A stretch of DNA of 47,209 nt from Cryobacterium melibiosiphilum (GCF_003602235.1 NZ_QZVS01000065.1:1-47209), one strand, 5' to 3'; positions 23,574 to 31,437 are shown, counted from the first letter of the stretch. Numbers and translations: made by a program. The notes: a model not told the origin generated them from the sequence alone.

Positions 23574-24757
23574 GATTGGTTTTTCTGGTTCTGACAGTAG
23601 TCGTTGCATGGCTTGGGCGGGGGTGATGCCGCCGAGTGTTTTGCGCGGTCGATCGTTGAGTTCGGTGGCCACTTCCTGGAGCCGTTCGGGTGAATGGACG
23701 GAGAGGTCGGTGCCCTTGGGGAAATACTGACGCAGCAGCCCGTTGGTGTTTTCGTTGGAGCCGCGTTGCCACGGAGAATGCGGATCACAGAAGTAGATGG
23801 CCATCTTGGTGGCCATTGTGATTTGCCGGTGCTGAGCCAGCTCCGTTCCCTGATCCCAGGTCAAGGTTTTAGCCAAGCGCTCAGGCAGGGTTTTGATGGT
23901 GGCTAACAGGCCATCGCGAACGGTGATGGCACTGTGATCGCCGGGAAGGTGAACCAGCATCGTGAAGCGGGTCTGACGCTCCACGAGGGTGGCGATGGCC
24001 GATCGGCAGTTTGACCCCAAGATCAGGTCTCCTTCCCAATGGCCAGGTACGGCACGGTCAGAAACTTCTGCTGGTCTCTCGCTGATCATGATCATGTCGG
24101 GGATCTTGCCCGAGTTCTTCGAGGCAGGCCGTCTCGGCCGACGGATGGCACGGCCGGTGCGCAAGTGTTGATGCAGATCAGCACGCAAATGACCGCGCCC
24201 CTGCACATAGAGTGCTTGGTAAAGCGCTTCGGGGCTCACCCGCATCTCCTGCCGGTCCGGGAACGCTGTCGCCAAGTGGTCGCTGATTTGTTCTGGACTC
24301 CATTTCACGCACAGTTTCGTCTGCACCAAGGATGCTAGTTCCGGGTGATCGAATTTGCTGGCCTTGGGTCGGCGCCCGCGAAGCTCAGCCTGTTTGTGCG
24401 CCGCATACGGGGCATACCTTGTTCGCGCTCGTGGGCCAGCCTGGGACCCACCGCGAGCTAAATCCCGACTGATCGTCGCAGAGACCGGCCCATCTCGGCA
24501 GCGATCGCACGCACGCCGGCGCCGTTCACATGCAAGTCCGCGATTCGCAGCCGTTCGTCTAAGCATAAGTACCGCCCGGACCTCTCGGCCTCCGGAACAG
24601 GGATCCGTCCTCCCGTTGCTTGGCGCCAACGCCGTCCAGTTCGTCGATTCACTCCCACAGCATCACACGCCGCCGTCAGCGTCGACCCTTTGGACATCAA
24701 CACCCAAAACCGAGCCTGCATCTCCACCAGCTCAAACTTCGACCACATCGGCAACAC
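23556..24757 (-). pseudogene. IS30-family transposase, frameshifted
   Basis: The N-terminal part (start 24757) carries the HTH regions ACDAVGVNRRTGRRWRQATG and RIADLHVNGAGVRAIAAEMG. After GRS the frame is lost. It resumes as ATISRDLARGG near 24470 in another frame and runs to 23556. The catalytic core is intact: GHWEGDLILGSNCRSAIATL (first Asp of DDE), TWDQGTELAQH (second Asp) and PWQRGSNENTNGLLRQYFPK (Glu), followed by NDRPRKTLGG. The combined length is two bases beyond a multiple of three, consistent with one missing base. Unless a programmed shift exists, the transposase is inactive. Confidence 0.82.
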
Positions 24758-24773
24758 CTCTCAAAAATGGAGT

Positions 24774-24793
24774 GTTGCAACGACCGGTTGAAT
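24774..24793 (-). repeat. IS30 terminal inverted repeat, right
   Basis: Perfect inverse of 23554-23573. The flanking sequence is ACGCGTTCCCC. Confidence 0.75.
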
Positions 24794-25039
24794 ACGCGTT
24801 CCCCAAACGGAACGGATGAAAGTCGCCGATCGACCGTTTGCGTGTCCCCCTCGGCGTCCGGCTTGCGGGGCGGCTTGGAGATGGCGAAATGAAGCACCAC
24901 AGTTTGGCCAGTGCAACTGTTCTGGAGGGTAGCGCTCTTTCTAGTTTCCGTCACAGATGCTGGGTGGCATTTGTCGCCGTGATCACGCAGCCATCAAGCC
25001 ATTGATACACGCTGGCCCGTTTTGCGGCGACCCACGATT
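24794..25039. other. Intergenic region after the IS with J15 right arm
   Basis: Holds the right part of J15 and the far upstream region of the ArsR gene. I see no gene. Confidence 0.4.
24853..24873 (+). repeat. Junction site J15, right part
   Basis: GGCGTCCGGCTTGCGGGGCG has the right arm CGGCTTGCGGGG with the GTCC centre found also in J1, J6 and J8. With the IS removed, J15 becomes another long-form site. Confidence 0.55.
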
Positions 25040-25090
25040 TATCGTTCGACTATTCTCGCACTATGCTTGTGCGAGAATAGTCGAACGATA
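25040..25090. promoter_or_regulatory. 51-bp perfect palindrome upstream of the ArsR-like gene
   Basis: Two perfect 22-bp arms (25040-25061 and 25069-25090; inner end CTCGCAC, outer end TATCG) face each other across TATGCTT. It ends 13 bp before ATG 25104, overlapping the likely promoter and leader. It is probably the operator of the ArsR-like regulator, but the arms are unusually long and it may also form a hairpin in the mRNA. Confidence 0.7.
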
Positions 25091-25103
25091 TGAGGTGGGC
25101 CAG

Positions 25104-25442
25104 ATGGCAGCAGCACGCGTGTACAAGCATCCAGAGACTGGGGACATCGCAATCCCGAGAGTGATGTTCGCGTTGAGTGAGCCCCTGCGTTTGTCGATGG
25201 TGCAGCTGCTCTCGGAGCGGGGTGAAGTTGACAGTATCGAGCTTGGGCCGGACCTTCCGAGGTCAACGCTGACACACCATACAAGCCTGCTGCGCGAATC
25301 CGGTGTCGTGTTCGTCCGCGCAGAGGGTCGTAAATGCATGATCCAGCTGCGTCGCGACGACCTCGAAACTCGCTTCCCGGGACTTATCGGCACCGTGCTT
25401 CACGGTTACCAGGAATCAAATCCAGGGATGGCCGAGGCATGA
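25104..25442 (+). CDS. ArsR-like winged-helix transcriptional regulator
   Basis: The 112-residue protein has a winged helix: VMFALSEPLRLSMVQLLSER is helix 1-2, DLPRSTLTHHTSLLRESGVV the recognition helix, and FVRAEGRKCMIQLRRDDLE the wing. ATG 25104 is supported by AGGTGG about 6 bases upstream. It is of the same subgroup as the regulator at 30442 (DDLETRFPGLIGTVL versus REVDARFPGFLDAVI). It overlaps the MFS gene by ATGA and probably represses the pair through the palindrome at 25040-25090. The conserved Cys pair of metal sensors is absent, so an organic ligand is more likely. Confidence 0.88.
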   Translation: MAAARVYKHPETGDIAIPRVMFALSEPLRLSMVQLLSERGEVDSIELGPDLPRSTLTHHTSLLRESGVVFVRAEGRKCMIQLRRDDLETRFPGLIGTVLHGYQESNPGMAEA

Positions 25443-26605
25443 TTCGCAAGGTATGGCCATTGGTGGCCGCCGCCATTGCTCTGGGGATTGATGCCTATGT
25501 GCTTGCCGGGGTGCTGCCTTCGATCGCGGACTCGCTGACCACGACGGTGGCCGCTGTCGGGCTCGGGGTGACCGCATTCACCGGCGCATATGCGCTGGCT
25601 GGCCCCATGATGTCGGGGAGACTCAGCCGCGGACACACCGCACGTGCACTGCTCATTGCGCTGGGCGTTTTCAACCTCGGTAACCTCATCACTGTGGTCG
25701 CGCCTGGAATCGAGGTCTTCCTCGCTTCCAGGCTGATTGCGGGTGCCGGCGCGGGCGTACTCACTGCGGTGGCGATGGTAACCGCGGCCGCGATGGTCAC
25801 CAAGCCCGAGCGGGGCCGGGCCACGGCGATGGTGACGTTCGGTCTGTCTGCCGGGACTGTTATCGGCGTGCCGGTCGGGATGCTCATCGGCGATCTTTTG
25901 AATTGGCGATGGACGATGGGGCTGGTCGTCGTCGTTGGTGTGCTCGGTATGCTCGCACTCGCTGCCCGCGCTCGAACGTTGCCCTCGTTGCCGAAATCGA
26001 TAGGCCCGGCAATTGGAGTGTTCCGGTCCGCGAGAACTTGCGTTGGGGTGTTGATCGCATTCCTACTCGGCGTTGCCAGCCTGGGCTTGTACACGTATGT
26101 GCTGCCGATGGCAGAAACCCAGGGCCTCGAAGGGTGGGGCTTCGCACTCGTGTGGGCCTGGGGCATTGGAGGCGTCACTGGCTCTGCACTGATTGGCAGA
26201 CCACTGGACACTTATGGGCCACGAGTCCTGTTGATCGTGCTGCCGGGAGTCCTCCTGACCAGTTTCGTTGCGATGTGGGTGTCCGATTCCCCCGCAGTCT
26301 GGCTAATCGCAGCAGCATTGTGGGGCGCGGCAGGCTGGGCAAGCGTGCCTACCGTGCAGCAAGCCCTCGTCGGGGATCGACCCGAGCAGGCGATGCCAAT
26401 CATCGCGTTCCAGATGGCGGCAATGTATCTCGGTTCCGCCGTCGGCGCTGCTGCTGGAAGTAGCCTGTTACTCACAGGGACCAGAGCCACCGAACTCATT
26501 GTTTGGGCCTTGATCCCTGCAGGACTGGCGGTCGTCCTCGCAGCCTGGTTCAGTATCAGCGCGCTCCGCCGGCAACCTGAACCTCGTGCCACCGTGGCGG
26601 CGTGA
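25439..26605 (+). CDS. MFS efflux transporter
   Basis: About 388 residues with 12 predicted helices. The start WPLVAAAIALGIDAYVLAGV and VTAFTGAYALAGPMMSGRLS (loop 2-3 region) fit the DHA1 drug:H+ antiporter group (AraJ/CmlA-like). In SRLIAGAGAGVLTAVAMVTA helix 4 carries the family Arg, and GLSAGTVIGVPVGMLIGDLL is motif C of antiporters. It should export a drug-like compound from the cytoplasm. ATG 25439 overlaps the regulator stop by four bases, so it is translated with it. Confidence 0.88.
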   Translation: MIRKVWPLVAAAIALGIDAYVLAGVLPSIADSLTTTVAAVGLGVTAFTGAYALAGPMMSGRLSRGHTARALLIALGVFNLGNLITVVAPGIEVFLASRLIAGAGAGVLTAVAMVTAAAMVTKPERGRATAMVTFGLSAGTVIGVPVGMLIGDLLNWRWTMGLVVVVGVLGMLALAARARTLPSLPKSIGPAIGVFRSARTCVGVLIAFLLGVASLGLYTYVLPMAETQGLEGWGFALVWAWGIGGVTGSALIGRPLDTYGPRVLLIVLPGVLLTSFVAMWVSDSPAVWLIAAALWGAAGWASVPTVQQALVGDRPEQAMPIIAFQMAAMYLGSAVGAAAGSSLLLTGTRATELIVWALIPAGLAVVLAAWFSISALRRQPEPRATVAA

Positions 26606-26879
26606 CACGCCAACCAATCCGTTGCCAACCTCGGCGGTAAAACGTCCTCCGCTAGCATCCATCCTGCCGCCAGGAGTGAAGCTGGGCAAGCGCCCGCCGT
26701 TCCTGGATCCCACGGTCTCGAGCTGATAAAAATGTGTCCCGGTCAAGGTTCGGCTAACGGGTTGCCCAATGCCGAAGGCACTCCGATGGCGGGAATGCCC
26801 CCTGCGGGCGACTTTGCCCGTACCCTGAGCCGGTCGGTAGGCTACAAGCGAGGCCGCTGCTGGCTGATCGGGGGGTCAA
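26606..26879. other. Intergenic region with J16
   Basis: No gene seen. Contains junction J16 and the leader of the next gene. Confidence 0.4.
26743..26766 (+). repeat. Junction site J16
   Basis: TCAAGGTTCGGCTAACGGGT has centre and right arm. The preceding TGTCCCGGTCA (26735-26745) is the same as the inner end of the resolvase element next to J1. Confidence 0.62.
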
Positions 26880-27389
26880 ATGTCGTTGTCCCTTCAGCCC
26901 GAAGGTGTGCAGGAGGCAGACGCGTTGCCGGTGCGTCCGGTCGTTGCGCGCATCCGGCGCCTAATTGTGCTCGCCATGTTCGCTGCGCTTGGGTACAGCG
27001 CCTTTACTGTGGCCAGCAAAGGTTACTGCCCAGGAGGTGTGAATGCTGATGGCACATTTATCGATGCAGCCGGAAACGTTACCGAGCTGTCGCCGAGCTG
27101 CATTAACCTAACGCTCCAACCGAGTGTCTTTATCTATATCGGGATCTTCGCGATCGTGATCGGAGCGCTTACCTTCGTACTCCGCCGGGCAAGCGATGTT
27201 CCCGCCGCGTTGCGTTACCTCAATCGAGGCGCTTTGACGGTCGTGGTCGTCGCTGTCGCATCGGTCGCGATTAGCCAGATTTGGTTTGCGATGATTCCCA
27301 TTACCGATTGGAATGGCGCGGGCACATTCTTCTACCCGTTCCCATTTGGTTCAGTCGATCTCACTATCACTCCGATGCAGACTCAATAA
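26880..27389 (+). CDS. Membrane protein of unknown function
   Basis: The 169-residue protein has three predicted helices (about 27-46, 82-101 and 117-138). The loop between the first two has two cysteines (SKGYCPGGVN and ELSPSCINL) and would be outside if the N-terminus is inside. The ribosome site GGGGGG lies about 5 bases before ATG 26880. No known family is recognised. It is a single-gene module between J16 and J17. Confidence 0.65.
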   Translation: MSLSLQPEGVQEADALPVRPVVARIRRLIVLAMFAALGYSAFTVASKGYCPGGVNADGTFIDAAGNVTELSPSCINLTLQPSVFIYIGIFAIVIGALTFVLRRASDVPAALRYLNRGALTVVVVAVASVAISQIWFAMIPITDWNGAGTFFYPFPFGSVDLTITPMQTQ

Positions 27390-27403
27390 CTTTGAGAACG
27401 TGA

Positions 27404-27429
27404 TGGGGCCAAGGGCATCGCTTGCCCCA
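27404..27429 (+). terminator. Hairpin after the membrane protein gene
   Basis: TGGGGCCAAG pairs with CTTGCCCCA with one bulged base and a 7-nt loop, 15 bp after the stop. Confidence 0.5.
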
Positions 27430-27795
27430 GTTGAAGTGCACCCTGCCGCGTAGCACCCGCCTGCGCGCAACCTCAACCTCCGGGAAGCAAACTGAGTGAG
27501 GTTCGTCGACATGCTCCAGGCATATTCTCCGGCCGGCCAGGGGTCTCGCAACCCATCTGTCTCACATCGCCAGCGAAGTAAGACGACGCGAGTCCCGGAG
27601 TCCCGGAGTGCCGGGTGCCCGTAAGCCGTTCGGCTTATGGGACATCCCGCCGGAACGGGCGGCGCATGGTACTCAGCCTGTCCAGCAGTGGGTGGCGACA
27701 TATCGCGCGTGAGAGCGGGCCGGCCGGGCGGCCGGACAGGTCTTCGCGACCGCCAGAGGCAGAAATGACAATCGAGCCTGCACGTGTAGTCCGTT
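27430..27795. other. Intergenic region with J17
   Basis: Between convergent genes. Besides J17 there is a short tandem GTCCCGGA repeat at about 27593-27608. No gene is supported. Confidence 0.4.
27614..27647 (+). repeat. Junction site J17 (complete)
   Basis: Left arm GTGCCCGTAAGCCGTTC meets right arm CGGCTTATGGGACAT; 13 of 14 arm positions pair or wobble. This is one of the most complete copies. Confidence 0.72.
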
Positions 27796-28161
27796 TCAGT
27801 CGATCGGGGAGACACGAATGAGGTTGCCATCCGGGTCGGCGACCACGAATGTGCGCCCGAAGACGTCTTCGTGCGGCTCTTCGATGACAGTAGCGCCCTT
27901 GGCCGTCCACGCGGCGAAGCAGTCGTCGACTCCGGATGCTGATCCCGGCAGCATTAGCCCCAACTCGCTGGTTCGCGGCGTCGCCGTCGTGACTGTGTCG
28001 CTGCGGCCCGACCACAGGGCGAAGAGCACGCCCGGGGCTACTTCGAACGGGACGTATCGCGGGGTGATGGTGACGGGTTCCATCTCGAAGAGATCGGCGT
28101 AGAAGCGGGTGGAGTGTTCGACGTCCGTGACGTAGATGAGGAACAGGTTCGGTGTTGCCAT
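27796..28161 (-). CDS. VOC family protein (glyoxalase/bleomycin-resistance fold)
   Basis: The 121-residue protein has two beta-alpha-beta-beta-beta units. The first begins NLFLIYVTDVEHSTRFYADL and the second reads TVIEEPHEDVFGRTFVVADP then DGNLIRVSPI, the typical D-P-D-G-N end. It is a vicinal-oxygen-chelate protein; the residues at the metal positions are not a standard set, so it may bind a compound rather than catalyse. ATG 28161 has GGAG six bases upstream. It is divergent from a WYL regulator that probably controls it. Confidence 0.88.
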   Translation of the reverse strand: MATPNLFLIYVTDVEHSTRFYADLFEMEPVTITPRYVPFEVAPGVLFALWSGRSDTVTTATPRTSELGLMLPGSASGVDDCFAAWTAKGATVIEEPHEDVFGRTFVVADPDGNLIRVSPID

Positions 28162-28215
28162 GGGATCTCCTTCGTTAGCGTTCTCGGCTCTGCCAAGCAT
28201 TCCATCAATACATGA

Positions 28216-28228
28216 CAGATAATGTCTG
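28216..28228. promoter_or_regulatory. Possible operator between VOC and WYL genes
   Basis: CAGATAATGTCTG has inverted ends CAGA/TCTG and lies in the 88-bp divergent gap, 22 bp before the WYL gene. Confidence 0.35.
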
Positions 28229-28249
28229 GTATTCGTTGATACTGGTGAG

Positions 28250-29200
28250 ATGAAATCCCGACGCCTGCTTTCTATGATGTTGCTGCTCCAGGCGCGCCAC
28301 CGCATGACGGCACCTGAGCTGGCAGAGCAGTTAGGCGTGTCGGTTCGAACGGTATTGCGCGACGTCGTCGCTCTGGCGAACGCAGACGTACCGGTGTTTG
28401 CCGAGCGCGGCCGATTTGGAGGCGTCGTCCTCCTTCCCGGGTCACAGCTGGATGTGTCCGCCCTCAGCCGCGCTGAAGTCGACGCGCTAAAGCTTCTGGG
28501 TTTGGACCCTGGGCAAGCGCGCCAACTTGGCATCGATTCAACGACGCGCAGCGCCCAAAGGAAGATCGCGGCCCGACGCCCGCCGGGTCGCCAGTCGGAA
28601 TTGCCATTGTCTGAAGTGATCGTTGTCGACAACACTCCATGGTTTAGCCCGATGCCAAGCATCGTCGGCATCGCCGAACTCGCCAGAAACCTGCAGTCGG
28701 GCAGGCGTCTGCGGATTCACTATCGGAGAAGTGCCGAGAAAGATGCCTCATGGCACCCCGTTGACCCATACGGTCTTCTGGTGAAGTCCGGCCGGTGGTA
28801 CTTGGTAGCCGATGTCGACCGCCTGCCGAGGCTGTACTCGCTCGAAAGATTGGAGGGCTGGGAGGTCCTGCCAGAGGTTCGGCGCCTTCGACCGAACGCA
28901 ACGCTCGCCAGTGTCAGCCGTGACTTGAGTGCGGCGGTAGAGAACCGGGGAGCCGTCACAATCATCGCAACGCTGAAGAAGGACAGGCTTGACCTCGCTC
29001 GCCGGCTTCTAGGCTCGCGTCTCGCCAGCAGTCAGCCCATTGACGCTGAACAAGTCGAGATCACCGTGATCTACGACCAGGTGGAGTCCGTGCGTCAGCT
29101 GTTGCAATTCGGCGCCCACCTCCACGTCACGAGTCCGCCGGAGGCGCAGATCGTTATGCGTGACGTTGCCACTGCCATGGCAGACCTGTACCAAGGCTGA
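28250..29200 (+). CDS. YafY-type HTH-WYL transcriptional regulator
   Basis: The 316-residue regulator has an N-terminal HTH_11 domain (residues 1-60; MTAPELAEQLGVSVRTVLRD) and a WYL domain in the middle. RRLRIHYRRSAEKDASWHPV then DPYGLLVKSGRWYLVADVDR show the Y, P-Y-G-L and W-Y-L residues. The C-terminal WCX part runs about 230-316 (VEITVIYDQVESVRQLLQFG). WYL domains bind ligands or nucleotides. It is divergent from the VOC gene and probably responds to the compound that the VOC protein handles. Confidence 0.9.
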   Translation: MKSRRLLSMMLLLQARHRMTAPELAEQLGVSVRTVLRDVVALANADVPVFAERGRFGGVVLLPGSQLDVSALSRAEVDALKLLGLDPGQARQLGIDSTTRSAQRKIAARRPPGRQSELPLSEVIVVDNTPWFSPMPSIVGIAELARNLQSGRRLRIHYRRSAEKDASWHPVDPYGLLVKSGRWYLVADVDRLPRLYSLERLEGWEVLPEVRRLRPNATLASVSRDLSAAVENRGAVTIIATLKKDRLDLARRLLGSRLASSQPIDAEQVEITVIYDQVESVRQLLQFGAHLHVTSPPEAQIVMRDVATAMADLYQG

Positions 29201-29222
29201 TCCGGGCCGCAGAGTCCGAAGA

Positions 29223-29253
29223 CACCCCACCCTACGGCTTCGTGTCTGGGGTG
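29223..29253 (+). terminator. Possible hairpin after the WYL gene
   Basis: CACCCCA and TGGGGTG are inverted repeats separated by about 17 nt, shortly after the stop codon. Confidence 0.35.
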
Positions 29254-29287
29254 GATCGATATTGAGTCCGAAATGGGGGACTCTGCG

Positions 29288-29318
29288 CGTCCCCTAGAGG
29301 GTTGGCGGATTCAACCGG
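29288..29318 (+). repeat. Junction site J18 (left arm plus shared tail)
   Basis: CGTCCCCTAGAGGGTT is a left arm and centre. The following GGCGGATTCAACCGG is identical to the sequence between J15 and the IS30 element, although no IS is here. Confidence 0.62.
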
Positions 29319-29352
29319 GCGCAGTGGCGGTGACTATTACCGGCCGTCCGCG

Positions 29353-30363
29353 TCATCTGAGTTCTGGCGTGATTCTTATTACGTGTTTCGTTTTTGCGCT
29401 GCCAATCGCGAGTTGTTCCTGGAGGGCGGCGGCCTGATCGAGGCCCTCAGCGATCGTAGATTCAGGGCTGAGGGAGCCTTCGGCGACCAGGTGCAGCACG
29501 GCGTTCATGGCGCGTTGGACGAGCTTCGGTGCCGCGGTCGACAAGGCGGCGATGCTGAAGCCGCCGACGGCGGCGTTGCTGGTTGAGAGCCTCTCGGTAG
29601 CTACCGGGTCAAGAGGAGTGCCGGAAGCGTTGCCGAAGAGCACGACGCGGCCATGGGGAGCGAGCATGCGTAGATCGGCGTCGAGCCACGCGGTCCCTTG
29701 AGGATCGAGCACGATATCAACGCCGGTGCCGCCCAGCTGGCTGAGGACGGCGTCGACGAGATGGTCGTCCCGGACGAAGGCGTGCTGATAGCCCGCGCTC
29801 TTCGCGTCTTCTAGCCGGCTTGCGGCTCCGACAACGCCGATGAGGGTGGTGTCGGGGATTGCTTCCGCGAGTGCTGCGATGGCGGTACCGACGGCGCCCG
29901 ACGCGCTGTGGACGAGGATCGTGTCGCCGTCACGGACCCGGGCGGCTTCATTCACTAGCAGCCATGCCGTAGCCCATACCCCGGGCACCACGGCTGCGAC
30001 CTCGGAGGCTACTCCGTCCGGGATGCGTGCAGTCAGCATTGCATTGGCGACAACGTACTCAGCGAGACCGCCCGTGTTGGTCAGGGCAACTACTCGTTTA
30101 CCGATTTCGAGACTATCCACTCTGTCGCCGACCTGTTCGATTACGCCGGCGACTTCAAGGCCGGGAATTACGGGCCAGACGGACGAGTAGGCGTGATCAC
30201 CCCGTCGCATCATCACGTCTTTGAAGTTGATACCGGCGTGGGTGACACGGATCAAGACCTCGCCGGGGCCGGGTGCCGGCCTCACGACCACGGCGACATC
30301 GGTCTGGGAAGTGTCCGTCGCGGGGCCGTGGAATGTGAGAGCTCGCATCGTTGAAGTGATCAC
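29353..30363 (-). CDS. Zinc-independent MDR-type quinone oxidoreductase
   Basis: The 336-residue member of the medium-chain dehydrogenase/reductase superfamily has a GroES-like domain at 25-125 (PGPGEVLIRVTHAGINFKDV, PGLEVAGVIEQVGDRVDSLE). The Rossmann domain has ILVHSASGAVGTAIAALAEA, an A-S-G-A-V-G nucleotide motif as in quinone reductases. Catalytic zinc ligands of alcohol dehydrogenases are absent. It should reduce a quinone or enone with NADPH. GTG 30363 is supported by AAGG six bases before it. The divergent ArsR-like gene is the likely regulator. Confidence 0.9.
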   Translation of the reverse strand: MITSTMRALTFHGPATDTSQTDVAVVVRPAPGPGEVLIRVTHAGINFKDVMMRRGDHAYSSVWPVIPGLEVAGVIEQVGDRVDSLEIGKRVVALTNTGGLAEYVVANAMLTARIPDGVASEVAAVVPGVWATAWLLVNEAARVRDGDTILVHSASGAVGTAIAALAEAIPDTTLIGVVGAASRLEDAKSAGYQHAFVRDDHLVDAVLSQLGGTGVDIVLDPQGTAWLDADLRMLAPHGRVVLFGNASGTPLDPVATERLSTSNAAVGGFSIAALSTAAPKLVQRAMNAVLHLVAEGSLSPESTIAEGLDQAAALQEQLAIGSAKTKHVIRITPELR

Positions 30364-30441
30364 GTTTCGCCTTCTTTCGAAATGTATCGAACAATACCTC
30401 GGATGCTAGCATTCATTCGTAAATACTCGAAAGGAGAAAGT
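30364..30441. promoter_or_regulatory. Divergent promoter region of MDR and ArsR genes
   Basis: TCGAAATGTATCGAACAATA and CGTAAATACTCGAAAG share TCGAA and ATAC elements that form several overlapping inverted repeats. GCTAGC lies at the middle. These are plausible operators of the winged-helix regulator. Confidence 0.45.
30431..30436 (+). promoter_or_regulatory. Ribosome binding site that fixes the ArsR start
   Basis: AAGGAG lies five bases before GTG 30442 and favours it over ATG 30403 and 30382. Confidence 0.65.
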
Positions 30442-30780
30442 GTGGGACACAATCCGCGCCCGGCACTTCATCACCCGACGCTCGAAACGGTTCTCGTGAC
30501 TGCGGTCTTGCATGCCCTCTCCGACGAGACGCGGCTGTCGATTGTGCGCACGCTCCATGCCGAACCCGACGGGCGCGCCTGCGGAACATTCCCTGTAAAT
30601 GTTGCACCGTCGACGCTGAGCCACCACTTCAAAGTTCTTCGCGAGGCGGGACTGATCCGTCAAGAAGACCGCGGAACGCAACGCTGGACCATGCTCCGTG
30701 TCCGAGAGGTCGATGCCCGTTTCCCGGGCTTCCTTGATGCGGTGATCGCTGCAACGGAAGTCGCCTCGGTGCGTTTCTGA
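30442..30780 (+). CDS. ArsR-like winged-helix transcriptional regulator
   Basis: The 112-residue protein has VTAVLHALSDETRLSIVRTL as the first helices, VNVAPSTLSHHFKVLREAGL as recognition helix and RQEDRGTQRWTMLRVREVDA as wing. It is related to the regulator at 25104 and of the same length. One Cys (RACGTFPV) is present, so redox or quinone sensing is possible, which would fit the divergent quinone reductase gene; this is inference. Confidence 0.88.
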   Translation: MGHNPRPALHHPTLETVLVTAVLHALSDETRLSIVRTLHAEPDGRACGTFPVNVAPSTLSHHFKVLREAGLIRQEDRGTQRWTMLRVREVDARFPGFLDAVIAATEVASVRF

Positions 30781-30803
30781 GCATGCCCCCACGCTCCAAA
30801 GGC

Positions 30804-30830
30804 GGCTCAACAGGCTCAACAGGCTCAACA
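30804..30830 (+). repeat. Three tandem copies of GGCTCAACA
   Basis: Perfect 9-bp unit repeated three times, 24 bp after the regulator stop. Confidence 0.7.
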
Positions 30831-30873
30831 ATCCAATGCCTACGGACGCCAGGAGGACGTCTCGAGCGCCAGC

Positions 30874-30904
30874 CGTCCCGTAGAGGGTTCCCTTTACGTG
30901 ACGC
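30874..30904 (+). repeat. Junction site J19 (complete hairpin)
   Basis: CGTCCCGTAGAGGGTTC meets CCTTTACGTGACG. The arms pair at 11 of 13 positions, but the right arm differs from the usual CGGCTAACGGG; both arms changed together. Confidence 0.68.
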
Positions 30905-30973
30905 TTTGTTCATCTGAGCCATGGCTAAGGCGGTTCAGCTATCCTCGCATCACAAGCAATGAATGGGGACGAC

Positions 30974-31408
30974 ATGGCTTCCACGCGATCGATCAATACG
31001 GCAAGGCGATTGGTCGTTTTCAGTGCCGCGCTCATGGTGAGTGCCGTTGTGTCCGGCTGCTCAGTCTCGGACGTGTGCCCCACGATCGGGTGGGACAACA
31101 CTGTCACCGTCGAGCTCGAAGGCACAACATCTAACGTCAGCGTCGTTGAGTTGTGCGCCGACGGCGAATGTTCAGGCCCTGCCCCAAGTCAGCTATCACC
31201 AGACGAGTCCGTCGGGATCGATGAACACTCGTGGGAAATCTCGACAATAATGGCGACTCCAGAAAATGTCACTATTCGCGCACTCTCACCAAGCAACGAA
31301 GTCCTCGCCGAGAGGGACGTGACACTCAACTGGGTCCGCGTGGGCGGGACTGAACAATGTGGCGGACCTGCCGAGACCGACCCCATCACCCTCACTATTG
31401 CATCCTGA
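30974..31408 (+). CDS. Putative lipoprotein, paralogue of the one at 8030
   Basis: The 144-residue protein has signal peptide TRSINTARRLVVFSAALMVS and lipobox VVSGC with Cys29. The mature domain VCPTIGWDNTVTVELEG and the C-terminus NWVRVGGTEQCGGPAETDP then ITLTIAS match the lipoprotein at 8030-8551. The middle is about 25 residues shorter because the linker around residues 90-115 of the other protein is missing. ATG 30974 has GGGGA upstream at good spacing; ATG 30959 is also in frame. It is the last array module before the plasmid backbone. Confidence 0.8.
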   Translation: MASTRSINTARRLVVFSAALMVSAVVSGCSVSDVCPTIGWDNTVTVELEGTTSNVSVVELCADGECSGPAPSQLSPDESVGIDEHSWEISTIMATPENVTIRALSPSNEVLAERDVTLNWVRVGGTEQCGGPAETDPITLTIAS

Positions 31409-31437
31409 ATTCTCTGAGCGTCCCGGCTTTGTGCGAT

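Larger units (their letters stand above)
23554..24793 (-). mobile_element. IS30-family insertion sequence
   Basis: A 1,240-bp element bounded by perfect 20-bp inverted repeats ATTCAACCGGTCGTTGCAAC at 23554-23573 and 24774-24793. Its only gene is a frameshifted IS30 transposase on the minus strand. An alternative reading places the true ends inside CCGG, giving the palindromic target ATTCAACCGGTTGAAT with CCGG duplicated. It interrupts junction site J15. Confidence 0.8.

Noticed and set aside
30804..30830. Three GGCTCAACA repeats as a CRISPR or iteron array
   Set aside because: Units are contiguous 9-mers without spacers and there are only three; no rep gene is near.
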